Positions 34,581 through 45,915 of a stretch of DNA of 64,000 bases are shown here, in pieces. Position numbers and translations under genes: made by a program. Position 1 is the first letter of the stretch. Each line of letters opens with the position of its first letter. The stretch spans positions 333,668,409-333,732,408 of the forward strand of contig CM022299.1 of assembly GCA_011799875.1 (NCBI GenBank), given 5' to 3'. The stretch is from Thinopyrum elongatum (Eukaryota > Streptophyta > Magnoliopsida > Poales > Poaceae). Under the pieces are notes generated by a model. The model ran no database searches and had not been told where the DNA came from. It was given only the letters and a program-made list of their open reading frames with translations.

Positions 34581-36518
34581 CTTGTCATGCTCCATCTTCA
34601 TAACACAAAGTATTTATCATGCACAACCCCGATGACGAGCCAAGCAATTGGTTCATACTTTTAACGCTCTTAAGCTTTTTCAAATCTCACACAATACATG
34701 AGCATGAGCCATGGATATAGCACTATAGGTGGAATAGAATATGATGGTGGACGTTGTGTGGAGAAGACAAAAAAGGAGAAAGTCTCACATCGACGAGGCT
34801 AATCAATGGGCTATGGAGATGCCCATCAATTGATGTCAATGCAAGGAGTAGGGATTGCAATGCAACAGATGCACTAGAGACATAAGTGTATGAATGCTCA
34901 AAAGAAAACTAAGTGGGTGTGCATCCAACTCGCTTGCTCACGAAGACCTAGGGCAATTTGAGGAAGCCCATCATTGGAATATACAAGCCAAGTTCTATAA
35001 TGAAAAATTCCCACTAGTAATATATGAAAGTGACAAAATAGGAGACTCTCTATTATGAAGAACATGGTGCTATTTGAAGCACAAGTGTGGAAAAAGGATA
35101 GTAGCATTGTCCCTTCTCTCTTTTTCTCTCATTTTTTATATATTTTTTCTCTTTGGTTTTCTTTTGGGCTCTTTGGCCTCTCTTTTTTCATTTTTTATTT
35201 TTTTTTATTTTTTGTCCGGAGTCTCATCTCGACTTGTGGGGGAATCATAGTCTCCATCATCCTTTCCTCACATGGTACAATGCTCTAATAATGATGATCA
35301 TCACACTTTTATTTACTTACAACTCAAGAATTACAACTCGATACTAGAACAAAAATATGAATCTATATAAATGCCTTCGGCGGTGTACCGGGATGTGCAA
35401 TGATCTAGCGTGACATGTATAAAAAAATATGAATGGTGGCCAAGCCACAAATACTATGTTAACTATATGATCATGCAAGGAAATATGACAATGATGATAT
35501 GTGTCATAATAAAACAGAACGGTGGAAGTTGCATGGCAGTATATCTCATAATGGCTATGGAAATGCCATAATAGGTCGGTATGGTGGCTGTTTTGAGGAA
35601 GATATAAGGTGGCTTATGTGTGAAAGAGCGTATCATACCACGGGGTTTGGATGCACCGGCGAAGTTTGCACCAACTCTCAAGGTGAGAAAGGGCAATGCA
35701 CGATACCGAAGAGGCTAGCATGATGGAAGGGTGAGAGTGCGTATAATCCATGGACTCAAGATTACTCATAAAGAACTCACATACTTATTGCAAAAGTTTA
35801 TTAGCCCTCAAAACAAAGTACTAATATGCATGCTCCTAGGGGGATAGATTGGTAGGAAAAGACCATCGCTCGTCCCTGACCGCCACTCATAAGGAAGACA
35901 ATAAAAAATAAATCATTCTCCAACTTCATCGCATAACAAGAGACCATATGTGCATGCTTCGGGAATCACATACCTTAACACAAATATCCTTACTAAACCA
36001 CAATTACTCACTAGCATGACTCTAATATCACCATCTTTATATCTCAAAACAAATGCAAGGAATCAAACTTCTCATATATTCAATGATCTTCATGAAAGTT
36101 TTTATTTTATCCCTCTTGAATACCCATCGTATTAGGACTAAATTCATAACCTAAGCAAATTGCCATACTATTTTTAAGACTCTCAAAATAATATAAGTGA
36201 AGCATGAGAGTTCATCAATTTCTTCAAAATAAAACCACTGCCGTGCTCTAGAAAGATATAAGTCAAGCACTAGAGCAACTACCTAGCTCAAAAGATATAA
36301 GTGAAGCACATAGAGTATTCTAATAAATTCACGATTAATGTATATCCCTCTCAAAAGGTGTGTACAGCAAGGATGATTGTGGCAAACTAAAAATCAAAGA
36401 CTCATATAATACAAGACGCTCCAAGCAAAACACATATCATGTGGTGAATTAAAAATATAGCCTCAAGTAATTTACCGATGGATTGAAAACAAAAGAGGGG
36501 ATGCCATCCGGGGCATCC

Positions 36519-36969
36519 TGTGACGCCCCCGGCTCAATCGTGCACTAATCATACACGCAAATGCACACGATCAAGTCCAAGAACTCATGGGAAGATATCA
36601 CAACACAACTCTAAAACATAAATAAAGTCATACAAGCTTTATATTACAAGTCAGGGGCCTCGAGGGCTCGAATACAAAAGCTCGCATACAAGCGTCAGCG
36701 GAAGCATCAGATATCTGAGTACAGATATAAAGGGAAACACAGAAAGGCCTTAAGAAGGCGAGACAAAAGAAAAACACTACGATCGAAAGGCGTAGGCCTC
36801 CTGCCTGGGACCCTCCGAACCTACTCCTGGTCGTCAGTCAGCTCGAAGTAATATCCACCCTCGGGGTAGTAGTAGCGATCGTCGGCGGGGACAGCTGTCT
36901 CAGGGGCTCCGTCATCTTGGTCACGACAAACTGATATGGGGAGAAAAGGAAAACAAAGCAACCGTGAGT
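36519..36969 (-). mobile_element. Truncated LTR related to the solo LTR
   Basis: Begins TGTGACGCCCCCGG at 36519 and follows the first 450 bases of the 30260-34580 LTR with perhaps one difference in eight. The match stops at CCGTGAGT (36969, equivalent to 30709); from 36970 the sequence belongs to Tat-1. It is thus cut at a sharp junction inside the LTR. Confidence 0.85.
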
Positions 36970-37780
36970 GCAGGGATTGAGTGCTCCTCTTTTATTCTTG
37001 CCGCCATCATCTCATGTAAAAGACAGTTAAGTCTCAAGTTAGGACTGCGGCAACTCATGGATGTAATATAATTTAACTATGTTTAGGCTCATGCTAGCTA
37101 CTTTCCTTGTCTGATTCCTTTATGTATGGAGTTCATCCTACGCTTACTGAAAAACTTGCCGGCGCGCAACCTGCCGCGAGCGCTGGGTGCGGGACTTCAG
37201 CAGCCTGCCGGAGGCGCAGCGGCCGGCAAGACTCCTTGGCGTTCTCAGTGCAGCCACTTAAATCGTTGAGCGGACTCGAAACAAAATAAGGGCGCAACTG
37301 ATTACAACAAGGGTTCCTTCGCGTGCAGATTTTCCATACAAGGGTCGGAATCGTCCAAGGAACTAACTTGGTAATAAAAGGAAAACTTGCTCTGAGTTTT
37401 TAGGACTTAGCTTCCTGTCTTTGTCCTTCCTCCGGCAAGTGTCGATTCCGAACGTCACCAACTGGTATTCATATTTCCCTTCCCCCCCGGCAAATGTGCA
37501 CGCAAGGAATCCTTCTGTCTTTAAGAAAAAGAAAGAAGAGAAAATAAAGAGATGAAACGTTGGCGGTTCGTTAGAACTTACCGGGATCAGGTGTCATACA
37601 ACATCTTAGACAAACAAGCATATATGAATGTGAACATGAGAATCAATAAGGAAATGTACAACACTTAAATTTATTCATCTGTGCTCAGGGTCTGCGCCTG
37701 GCTTTGTACAAAGGATCACATGCCTTGCCGGCAAGACTTGTACAAAAAGGTGGTTGCCGGGATCCCCCGGCAACCGCGCC
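36970..37780 (-). other. Tat-1 3' untranslated region (copy B)
   Basis: Between the end of integrase and the junction at 36970. No frame of interest was found. It is dense in TTGCCGG/CCGGCAA words, as is the rest of Tat-1. No polypurine tract or LTR is found before the junction. Confidence 0.65.
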
Positions 37781-39025
37781 TTATGGATAGAACTTGCGAA
37801 GATGTTCGATATTCCAGGAATTACTCACTGGAACGCCATCTTCGGTCTCCAGGCGGACAGCGCCAGGCCTGGTGACTCGTACTACCCGATAAGGGCCTTC
37901 CCACTTTGGCGTCAACTTGTTTGAATTCTTGGCGGACTGAATCCATCGAAGAACAAGGTCGCCTTCCTCAAGGCTTCGGGCATGAACTTTGCGGCTATGA
38001 TAGCGGCGCAAAGCTTGCTGGTAGCGTGCAGCTCACGCAGCAGCCTGAAGACGATTCTCCTCAAGGAGCACAGCGTCATCTTGCCACAGTTGCTCTTGCT
38101 CGAGCTCATCATAAGCGAGCACTCGAGGAGATCCGTATATGAGTTCCGTGGGGAGGACTGCTTCCGCTCCATACACCAGAGCGAAGGGCGTCTGGCCGGT
38201 GACTCGATTTGGTGTCGTTCTGATTGACCAAAGAACCGCCGGCAACTCATCAATCCAGCGTCTTCCGCATTTTTTCAGTCTGTCAAAAGTTCTGGTCCTG
38301 AGACCACGCAGCACTTCAGCATTGGCCCTCTCCGCTTGGCCATTGCTTCTCGGGTGAGCAACAGAGGCAAAACAAATCTTGCCACCAAGGTCTTGGACGT
38401 ACTGCATGAAGGTACGACTTGTGAACTGCGTGCCATTGTCGGTGATGATCCTGTTAGGCACACCAAAATGGCAAACAATTCCTTTGAAGAACTTGACAGC
38501 CGACTGCGCTGTCACTTTCCTCACTGCTTCCACCTCCGGCCACTTTGTGAACTTGTCGATAGCAACGTACAAGTACTCAAAGCCCCCGGTAGCACGGGGA
38601 AAGGGACCCAGTATGTCGAGCCCCCAGACCGAAAATGGCCAGGAGAGAGGGATTGTTTGAAGAGCTTGAGCTGGCTGATGTAATTTCTTCGAATGAAACT
38701 GGCACGCTTCACACCTGGTTACTAGTGCAGTCGCATCCTGGAGGGCGGTAGGCCAAAAGGAACCTTGCCGGAATGCTTTCCCGGCAAGCGCTCTTGACCC
38801 TATGTGAGAGCCACACATGCCCCCATGTATCTCTGCCAACAGCTCTAGTCCATCCTCCCGAGGAATGCACTTCAATTTCACACCGTTTGGTCTCTTTCTG
38901 TACAGGACGTCATCGATGAACTTGTACATAACAGACCGACGGGCTACTCTCTCCGCTTCTTCTTGTTCCTCAGGGAGTTCACCTGTCTGAAGGAAGTGGA
39001 CAATGTGCTGCGCCCATGCTGGAGC
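37781..39025 (-). pseudogene. int: Tat-1 integrase (copy B)
   Basis: Inserts the DNA copy into the genome. Order of domains on the minus strand: zinc-binding H-H-C-C (IHGGMCGSHIGS then CEACQFHSK), catalytic core with D (VWGLDILGPFPRATGG), D (ITDNGTQFTSRTF) and E (SNGQAERANAEVL), and a C-terminal segment with LTPKWEGPYRVVRVTRPG, ending ..LRKFYP at 37781. It is preceded by a TAG stop at 39028-39026 and interrupted by a TGA at 38033, after LQAAA; both are in the frame of the upstream RNase H. All catalytic residues are present. Confidence 0.93.
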
Positions 39026-39994
39026 CTAAGGCTCGACAACTAGGACTAAAGGCATCTCATCCGCCGGGGAAACATTTGTCTCGACAGCAAGGGCCTGAGG
39101 CCCTGCCGGAGCCTGTTGTTCCCCGGCAAGCGTGTCGATCCCAGCAACTTCCTTGCCGGCGGCTCCGGGGAGCTCTGCCGGGAAGTACTGGCCAGAGTTC
39201 AACTTTCTTCTTTTTTCTTGCCGCATTGATGGTGCCACGGATGGTTGAGTCAATTGGAGCACAAAAGTTCCTGGTTCCACAGGCAACTTGAGGGCAGCAC
39301 GCTTTGACAGGTCGTCAGCAACGCTGTTCTCGGCACGAGGGACATGCTCCATTTGGAGACCGTCAAAGCGCTCTTCCAATTTCCTTACTTCATCTACGTA
39401 GGCCTGCATCAACGGACTTTGATAGCTCTTGTTGACCTGCCTGACGACAAGCTGTGAATCACCTTTGATAATGAGCTTTTTGATACCAAGGTCTGCCGCG
39501 ATCCTAAGACCGGCAAGCAAACCTTCGTACTCTGCAGTGTTGTTGGTTGAACTCTCCCGGGGAAAATGCATTTGGACTACATACTTGAGGTGCTCTCCGG
39601 TGGGCGCGACAAGCAGCACACCAGCACCGGCGCCTTGCAGCGAAAAAGCCCCGTCAAAGTACATAACCCATTGCTGATCAGTTTCCTTGCCGGGGAGACT
39701 TGTTTCTTGAACTTCTTCGTCTGGCGTCGGGGTCCATTCTGCAATGAACTCCACCAAGGCCCTGCTCTGAATTGTGGAAGTGCTTTCAAACTTAAGACCA
39801 AAGCTAGACAGCTCCAACGCCCACTCCACGATCCTGCCGGTTGCCTCCGGATTTTGCAAAATCCGTTGCAACAGAAAGCGAGTGACGACGGTGATCTCAT
39901 GTGCTTGAAAATAATGGCGCAGCTTTCTCGAGGCCATAAGGAGGCCGAAAAGCAACTTCTGCACACCAGAATATCTTGACCTAGCTCCTTGCAA
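39026..39994 (-). pseudogene. pol: Tat-1 RNase H tail plus second (archaeal-like) RNase H (copy B)
   Basis: 322 codons. The first 60 or so finish the ordinary Ty3-type RNase H (HYFQAHEITVVTRFLLQRIL). After a linker, a second RNase H follows: YFDGAFSLQGAGAGVLL, NNTAEYEGLLAGL, IKGDSQLVVRQV and VPRAENSVADDLSKRA, giving the D-E-D-D set. A second RNase H of this kind between RT-RH and integrase is a mark of the Tat lineage. The frame ends in TAG at 39026 and continues into integrase. Copy A retains only the start of this region at its left edge. Confidence 0.92.
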
Positions 39995-40021
39995 GAGGGA
40001 GCTAACAAAATAAACTGGGTG

Positions 40022-41190
40022 CTACACCACCTTTTTCTTCTGCACAGGTTCCTCTGTTTGCGCAGATCCTGTCTTGCCGGGATCAACCCTTGCCGGGGAA
40101 GATCTTGCCGCGTCATCTGGCGGTCCTGCCGCTGATGTTGCCTCCTCATCAGCTTCCCTCTGCACCACCAGCGCAGCACTAACCACTTGATTTGTCGCCG
40201 CCAGATATAGCAGCAACGGTTCTTGTGGTTTAGGTGCGACTAGCATCGGCGGAGAAGAAAGGTATTTCTTCAAATCTTGCAGCGCTGCCTCCGCTTCCGG
40301 AGTCCATTTCATTGGACCTGCCTTCTTCAAAATTTTGAAGAAGGGCAGGGCACGCTCAGCAGATTTCGAAATAAACCTGCTTAGAGCAGCAACACAGCCG
40401 GCAAGACGACGCACATCCTTGACGCGTCTCGGCGCTTCAATTTGCTCAATGGCTTGATCTTGTCGGGGTTAGCTTCGATTCCCCGGCAAGATACAAAGAA
40501 TCCGAGGAGCTTGCCGGAAGGAACACCGAACACGCACTTCTCAGGATTGAGCTTCAAGTTGATCTTGCGCAAGTTCGCAAATGTTTCTTCTAAGTCTTGG
40601 ATGAGCGTTGCTTTATCCTTAGTTTTGACCACTATGTCATCCATATATGCCTCCATATTTCTATGGAATTGTGGCTCAAAACCAATCTGGATTGCTCTGG
40701 CAAATGTTGAACCAGCACTTTTCAACCCGAAAGGCATTCATATAAAACAATACGTACCACATGGGGTGATAAAGGTGCTCTTCTCTTCATCTTCCTTTGC
40801 CATAAAAATCTGATGATACCCTGAATAGGCATCAAGGAAGGACAGGAGATCACAACCAGCGGTGGCATCCACAACCTGGTCGATGCGCGGCAAGGGAAAA
40901 GGATCTTTTGGACAAGCTTTATTGATATCTGTATAATCGATACAAAGCCTCCATTTCCCGTTCGCTTTCCGCACTACAACCGGATTGGCCAACCAGGTTG
41001 GATGAAGCACTCCTTTGACCAGTCCTGCCGCCTCCAGCTTCTTAATTTCTTCGGTAATGAATTCTTGCCGCTCCAAAGCCTGTTTCCTCACCCTTTGCTT
41101 GACGGGCCGCGCATGAGGATAGACAGCAAGGTGGTGCTCAATTACTTTCCTGGGAACACCGGGGATGTCAGACGGTTGCCATGCAAACAC
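40022..41190 (-). pseudogene. pol: Tat-1 reverse transcriptase and RNase H start (copy B)
   Basis: Fingers and palm: VVRKANGKWRLCIDYTDINK, then FPLPRIDQVVDATAGCDLLS and FLDAYSGYHQI. A TGA stop at 40740-40738 follows GTYCFI; the same frame continues with MPFGLKSAGSTFARAIQIGF and the active site YMDDIVVKTKD. A frame change at 40381-40414 separates this from the thumb/connection part (MRRLAGCVAALSRFISKSAE) and RNase H start, which ends in a TAG at 40022. RT makes the DNA copy from element RNA; this copy is not functional. Confidence 0.93.
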
Positions 41191-41229
41191 GTCGACATTC
41201 GCCCGCAGGAAAGCAACGAGCGCGCTTTC

Positions 41230-42096
41230 CTATTTGTCATCTAGGGTGGAACTTATGGTGAAAGTTCCCCCCGTCCCGTCCTCCCTGGCAGGCACCTTCT
41301 TGGTTTCCGGCGGGGCAGCCTTGGACTTCTTGTTCTTGCCGGTGGAACTCTCTGGCACGTCCTCAACGGAAGCACAGCACTCCGAGGAGGTGCGCTTGCC
41401 GGAGTTGGCGTCAAGGTTCCTGCCGGTCTTCCTCTTCCCCCCGGGAGTTCCAGCGGCAGGAGCAGATGCCTTGATGGCAGGTGCTGCAACTGCTTCTCGG
41501 TAAAGTTGGTCGGCACAGATGAGCGCATCCTTCTTATCGGAATGGATAGTGATGACGCTCAACGGCCCAGGCATCTTCAAGACGTTGTACGCGTAGTGTG
41601 ATGCCGCCATAAACTTAGCCAGCGCTGGCCGACCAAGGATCCCATTGTATGACATGGGGATCTTGGTGACATCAAACATCACCTTTTCGGTCCTGAAGTT
41701 AAGATCGCTGCCAAATGTTACCGGTAGCGTGATCTTGCCCTTAGGCTGGGTTCTTCCCGGGTTGACCCCTTGAAACGTACCTGTTTCCTCGAGGTCTTCG
41801 TCGGGAATCTGAAGCTTTGTGAGCACATCTGGTGAGATTAAGTTTAGGCCGGCCCCGCCGTCAACTAACATCTTCGTCACCTTGAGGTTGCGAATTGTCG
41901 GGGAAACCAACAATGGCAAACACCCGACCGCAGTTGTGCGATCAGGGTGATCCTCGGCGTCAAAGATGATAGGCATGCTGGACAACTTCAGAGGCCTACA
42001 TGCATCGGGGGATGGCTCTGCCGCATTAACCTCCCGCACCCACTGTTTAAGTTGGCGGTGGGAAGAATGCAGCGAGGCACCCCCATCAACGCACAT
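41230..42096 (-). pseudogene. Tat-1 aspartic protease region (copy B)
   Basis: The frame holds a linker, LPLLVSPTIRNLKVTKMLVD followed by GGAGLNLIS (active site), and YNGILGRPALAKFMAASHYA (the conserved end of retropepsins). After it comes a Lys/Pro/Ala-rich spacer to a TAG at 41230, beyond which RT continues in the same frame. It is open upstream to about 42372, through a basic segment that follows the gag zinc-knuckle-like CKIHRTKGHDLQNY. Confidence 0.9.
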
Positions 42097-42417
42097 AGCC
42101 TCCGTAGCCTTCTGGAATTCCTGCTCACTGGATTCGTCATCTTCTTCATCATCATCTCCTTCTTTATCTCGGCCCCGAGCGGGCCGATCCTTCTGCTGCT
42201 TGGCCTTGCCGCGGCGACCCCCTCGGCCACCGCGTTTCTTGCCGGACCCCTCAGCACCATCTTGGGCCTTCTCCTTGTCTCGCCTCTCGTATTCGGCCTT
42301 CTGCTTCTCGGCAAGCTGCTCAACTTGCCGGTAGTTCTGGAGATCATGGCCCTTAGTGCGATGGATCTTGCATTACTGCTTGCCGGAGTTCTCTGACTTG
42401 TCGGCGGCCGCCAAGGC

Positions 42418-44124
42418 CTAACAGGAAGGGCACCCGGCAAGATCCTTGCCGGGGTCGCCAACCTTGGCCTTCTTGGCGGCGCCAGGGTTGCCGGATTCCT
42501 CGACGGCAAGCACGGCCTTGCCTCCGCGCTTCCTATTCCGCCGCCGGCCTTTCCTTGACGGAGCCGCGGCATCTTCTTCTTCTGAGTCGCCTGTCGCACC
42601 AACAGCTTCACCGGGGAGTTTCCTCCCCTCTTCAGCTCGAGCACACTTGTCGGCCAAAGTGTAAAGCTCGGCAATACTCCTAACTTTGTTCATTGCCAGC
42701 TCTTCCCGCATCCTGCGGTTACGCACGTTCTGATGGAACGCGCTAATGACAGCAGCAGGATGAACGTCAGGAATATTGTATTGCACCCGGCTGAATCTCT
42801 GCATAAACTTGCGCAGGGACTCGCCCTCCCTCTGAGGGATGATGTGTAAATCACTTTCTTGGCCAGGAGCTTGGTGGCCTCCAACAAAGGCGCCAACAAA
42901 CGGATGGCACAGATCTGACCAGCAAGAAATAGAATCCTCTGGCAGATGCATCAACCACGACCTGACGTTGGGTTTGAGCACCAACGGGAAGTAGTTGGCA
43001 AGTATCTTGTCATCTCGGCCCCCGGCAGCCTGCACCGCAATGGTGTAGATGCTCAGGAACTGCGAGGGATGAGTCTTGCCGTCGTATTTCTCCGGGACCT
43101 CTGGCTTGAAGGTTCGGAGATTGGGCCATTGGACTTGCCGCAGCTCACGGGTAAACGCCGGAGGTCCTACCTCGTAAGGCAAGTCTCCTACATTCCCTGG
43201 CGCAGGCTCGTCGACAACCGGCCCCGCGCGCTTATCAGACTGATAGCGCGCTTCCCGCCGCCGCTTGATGGTTGTTCGAGCGTCTTCCTTGCCTCTTTCC
43301 TGGAGAACCAGACGCTGATCACGGCGCATCCGTGGATCGGACAACGCCGTGGAAACTTCCTCATGGCGGTCGACTTGCTGAGTCGTCGGCCGCCGCTGAT
43401 GTCGCGGAGGAGAGTGCACTGTAGTTGCACCACCTCCGGTTTTCTCTGCACCGGATCGCATCGGATCGACGGGTCTCCGCTGAGAGGGCCCTGCCTCTTG
43501 TGGTCCATCCTTGTTAGCAAAGCCGATAAGGCTCTGGATAGTAGCTCGCCACTCCTCCATCTTCTCCGGGGCGGGAGGAAAATCGAGGAGCAGCTGTGCA
43601 CGTGCCAAGCCTTCCGCTGGCGTAGGTGGTGGCGACAGGTGCGAGGTGCGTGAGGTGCTCTGACTCCTAACCAAGTTAGAAGGAGCACCGCCACGGTCAC
43701 GCGACCACGCACCACCTTCGCTGGCAGCTCGGTGTGCATGCTGGTCCCGCGCATCTTGGGATCTATGCGCAGAAACCTTTTCGTGGGGACGCCCCGAACC
43801 ACCAGCGCCATGATGTCGCTCATCTCGCACGACCTGGGCAGGTTGCGAGGCTCGCGCCGACGCAGCAGCTCCAGCAGGCGCTCTTTGATCCCTAGAGTTT
43901 GTTGTGCCACCCGTAGGCAACACAACACCATCTCTAGATCCAGCGGCGCGCAAGTTACCACTGCCACTGCGAACGATACCGCTCGCTTGGCTTGGGTCAC
44001 CAGAACACCGCGGGGGTTCTAGTCCTCTTCCTTCTGCACCCACACCGTCACCTGTCTGCGAAGGCGCGGGCAAAACGGACCCGGACGGTTGTGCTGTCGC
44101 AGCGTTCTTCTTCTTGGGCAGCAT
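42418..44124 (-). pseudogene. gag: Tat-1 gag (copy B)
   Basis: 568 codons starting at the ATG 90 bases inside the 5' LTR boundary. The N-terminal half is low complexity. The capsid part shows KYDGKTHPSQFLSIYTIAVQ, NVRSWLMHLPEDSISCWSDL, GESLRKFMQRFSRVQYNIPD and AVISAFHQNVRNRRMREELA, all typical of retrotransposon gag. A Lys/Arg-rich C-terminus follows. It ends in TAG (42420-42418); the same frame runs on through a TAA at 42375-42373 into a CCHC-like segment and the protease, so gag-pol was probably one reading frame. Gag forms the virus-like particle. Confidence 0.9.
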
Positions 44125-44194
44125 GATGATGAAGATGATGATGAAGGAACTAGGGCGTCGACCACCAGATCAGGTTCACGCAAACTTCAATCCC

Positions 44195-44213
44195 CCTACC
44201 TGGCGCGCCAAAG
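44195..44213 (-). promoter_or_regulatory. Tat-1 primer-binding region (copy B)
   Basis: On the minus strand, two or three bases after the LTR end, is TTTGGCGCGCCAGGTAGGGG, beginning TGG as a tRNA 3' end complement should. I cannot name the tRNA. The same sequence is at 4448-4465 in copy A. Confidence 0.65.
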
Positions 44214-44214
44214 A

Positions 44215-45103
44215 TGTCGGGGCACGACACCTATGGGATCCCGAGAGACCCCTTTACGATTCGGCGGGGGGAGAGGTATACGTAAAGAGCAGAACCAGTG
44301 ATCGACGCGGGAGGTTTTTACCCAGGTTCGGGCCGCTGATCAGTGTAAAACCCTACTCCTGCTTTGTGTTCTTATTGATGTTCTTGAGCCCAGTCTTCAG
44401 GAGCGCTCGCAATGAACAGTACGTTCAAAGAGCAGCTACGCATGCAGAATGGGCCAGAAGTTCTCCTCCTCTGTAGCAGTTGCCTCGGGCCTCCTTTTAT
44501 ATGCTCAAAGGGGTCTCCACAATGGCAAAATGTACATACATTGAGGTGTAAAGTAGCTACAGGGTATCATACCTAACCCCTGACGGATTAGGACAAGCGC
44601 ATTTAATGCACCGTGAGGTGTCCGTTTAGGTGTCCTCACTTTCTTGGGGATGGAAAAAGGGGCCATCCCATCAGCACCGCTTAAGCTCTCCTCCACTGGC
44701 GCGTTGCCACGCATCCAGAGAAGGACCCAGAATGTCAGGCTTGTTACTATGCTGAAGCGGTGGCACAGTGGCGAAATCTCGCCAGGCGCCGATCCTTGCC
44801 GGGCACCAAACCTTGCCGGGCGCCAGGGCTTGCCGGGCGCCAAGCTTTGCTGGGAACCAAGCTTTGCCTGGCGCCGAGGCTTGCTGGGCTCCACGGGCCA
44901 TCCCTGCAAGGATCTTGCCGGGGAAGCTGGCCTTCGATTTCCAGCTTTGCTTATCTGCTGATCCTCAGATCTCTGACTTGACGATTTCCTTGATGACTTG
45001 AATCGACCTCGAGCTGATCCCGGCAAGCCTTGCCGTGAGGACGGCTACAACTGCCCGTGCACAAGTAAGGGGTACTAGTGGCCCAATACTTAGTACACCG
45101 ACA
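44215..45103 (-). repeat. Tat-1 5' LTR (copy B)
   Basis: 889 bp, TGTCGG at 44215 to CCGACA at 45103, a six-base terminal inverted repeat. A TATA box on the minus strand (GCATATAAAAGG) is at 44492-44503. A tandem repeat of about 18-20 bases with the core CTTGCCGGGCGCCAAG covers about 44793-44895 in five or six diverged units. It joins Copia sequence (TACCTTTGTTTCTC) at 45104. Confidence 0.92.
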
Positions 45104-45116
45104 TACCTTTGTTTCT

Positions 45117-45915
45117 CAAACAAAGTATACCAAGGATCTTTTAAAGAAGTTCAACATGCAAGAAAAGCAAAGGTATGAAAACACCCATGCCTACTAGTGG
45201 ACATCTTGACATGACTAAGGATGGCAAACCAGTTGACCAAAAGGTTTACCGCTCTATGATTGGTTCATTGTTATATCTATGTGCCTCCCGTCCTGATATT
45301 ATGCTAAGTGTGTGCATGTGTGCACGATATCAAGCGGCCCCTAAGGAATGTCATCTTAAGGCTGTGAAAAGGATAGTGAGATACTTAATTCATACACCAA
45401 ACTTTGGCATTTGGTATCCTAAGAGGTCTTCTTTTGATCTTGTTGGCTACTCCAATTCAGACTATGCCGGTGACAAGGTTGATAGAAAGTCCACTTCAGG
45501 TACTTGTCAATTTCTTGGTAGATCCCTTGTGTCTTGGTCCTCCAAGAAACAAAACTTGGTATCCTTATCTACCGCCGAAGCGGAATACATTGCCGTCGGA
45601 TCATGTTGTGCTCAATTACTTTGGATGACCCAAACCCTTAAGGATTATGGGATATATGTAAAACATGTTCCATTGCTTTGTGACAATGAAAGTGCTATTA
45701 AGATTGCTCACAATCCCGTGCAACATTCTCGAACTAAGCATATTGAAGTTCGTCATCATTTCATTCGAGATCATGTTGCTAAAGGAGACATCAATCTTAA
45801 GCATGTTCGTACCGATAAGCAATTGGCGGATATATTCACCAAACCGCTTGATGAGAAAGTATTTTGCCGTTTGAGAGGTGAATTGAACATCATTGATGCC
45901 TCAAACTTGGAGTAG
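45117..45915 (+). pseudogene. pol: Copia RT tail and RNase H (copy B)
   Basis: From QTKYTKDLLKKFNMQEKQ (RT connection), a one-base frame change near 45173, then a continuous 246-codon frame with YRSMIGSLLYLCASRPDI, the RNase H motifs NSDYAGDKVDRKSTSG (Asp), LSTAEAEYIAVGSCCAQLLW (Glu), CDNESAIKIAHNP (Asp), HHFIRDHVAKGDI (His) and a C-terminus DKQLADIFTKPLDEKVF to a TAG at 45915. RNase H removes the RNA strand during copying. The frame change is shared with copy A. The 5' part of pol is missing. Confidence 0.92.

Larger units (their letters stand above)
28411..36518 (-). mobile_element. Sabrina-3, 3' part of an Athila-type element (minus strand)
   Basis: The 3' LTR is 28411-29997. The minus strand shows the purine-rich tract GGAATTAAGCTTGGGGATGC just before it (from about 30018). 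The internal region continues to 30259, is interrupted by the solo LTR (30260-34580 plus the CTTGT duplication), and goes on from 34586 to 36518. It matches the 3' non-coding region of Sabrina-2 (about 16400-18150) in reverse, including the CTTCACTTATAT repeats (36175-36330) and the GGGATGCC hairpin (about 36498-36516). No gag or pol remains. At 36519 another LTR cuts it. Confidence 0.9.
36970..45103 (-). mobile_element. Tat-1 Gypsy element (copy B), lacking the 3' LTR
   Basis: 8134 bp on the minus strand: 5' LTR (44215-45103), primer-binding region, gag, protease, reverse transcriptase, RNase H, second RNase H, integrase and part of the 3' untranslated region, which stops at 36970. The 3' LTR is absent. 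The whole gag-pol reads as one long frame from 44124 to 37781 except for seven in-frame stops and one frame change near 40381-40414. The host on the right (Copia) and on the left (truncated LTR) are different, so the left edge is a rearrangement, not an insertion boundary. Confidence 0.9.
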
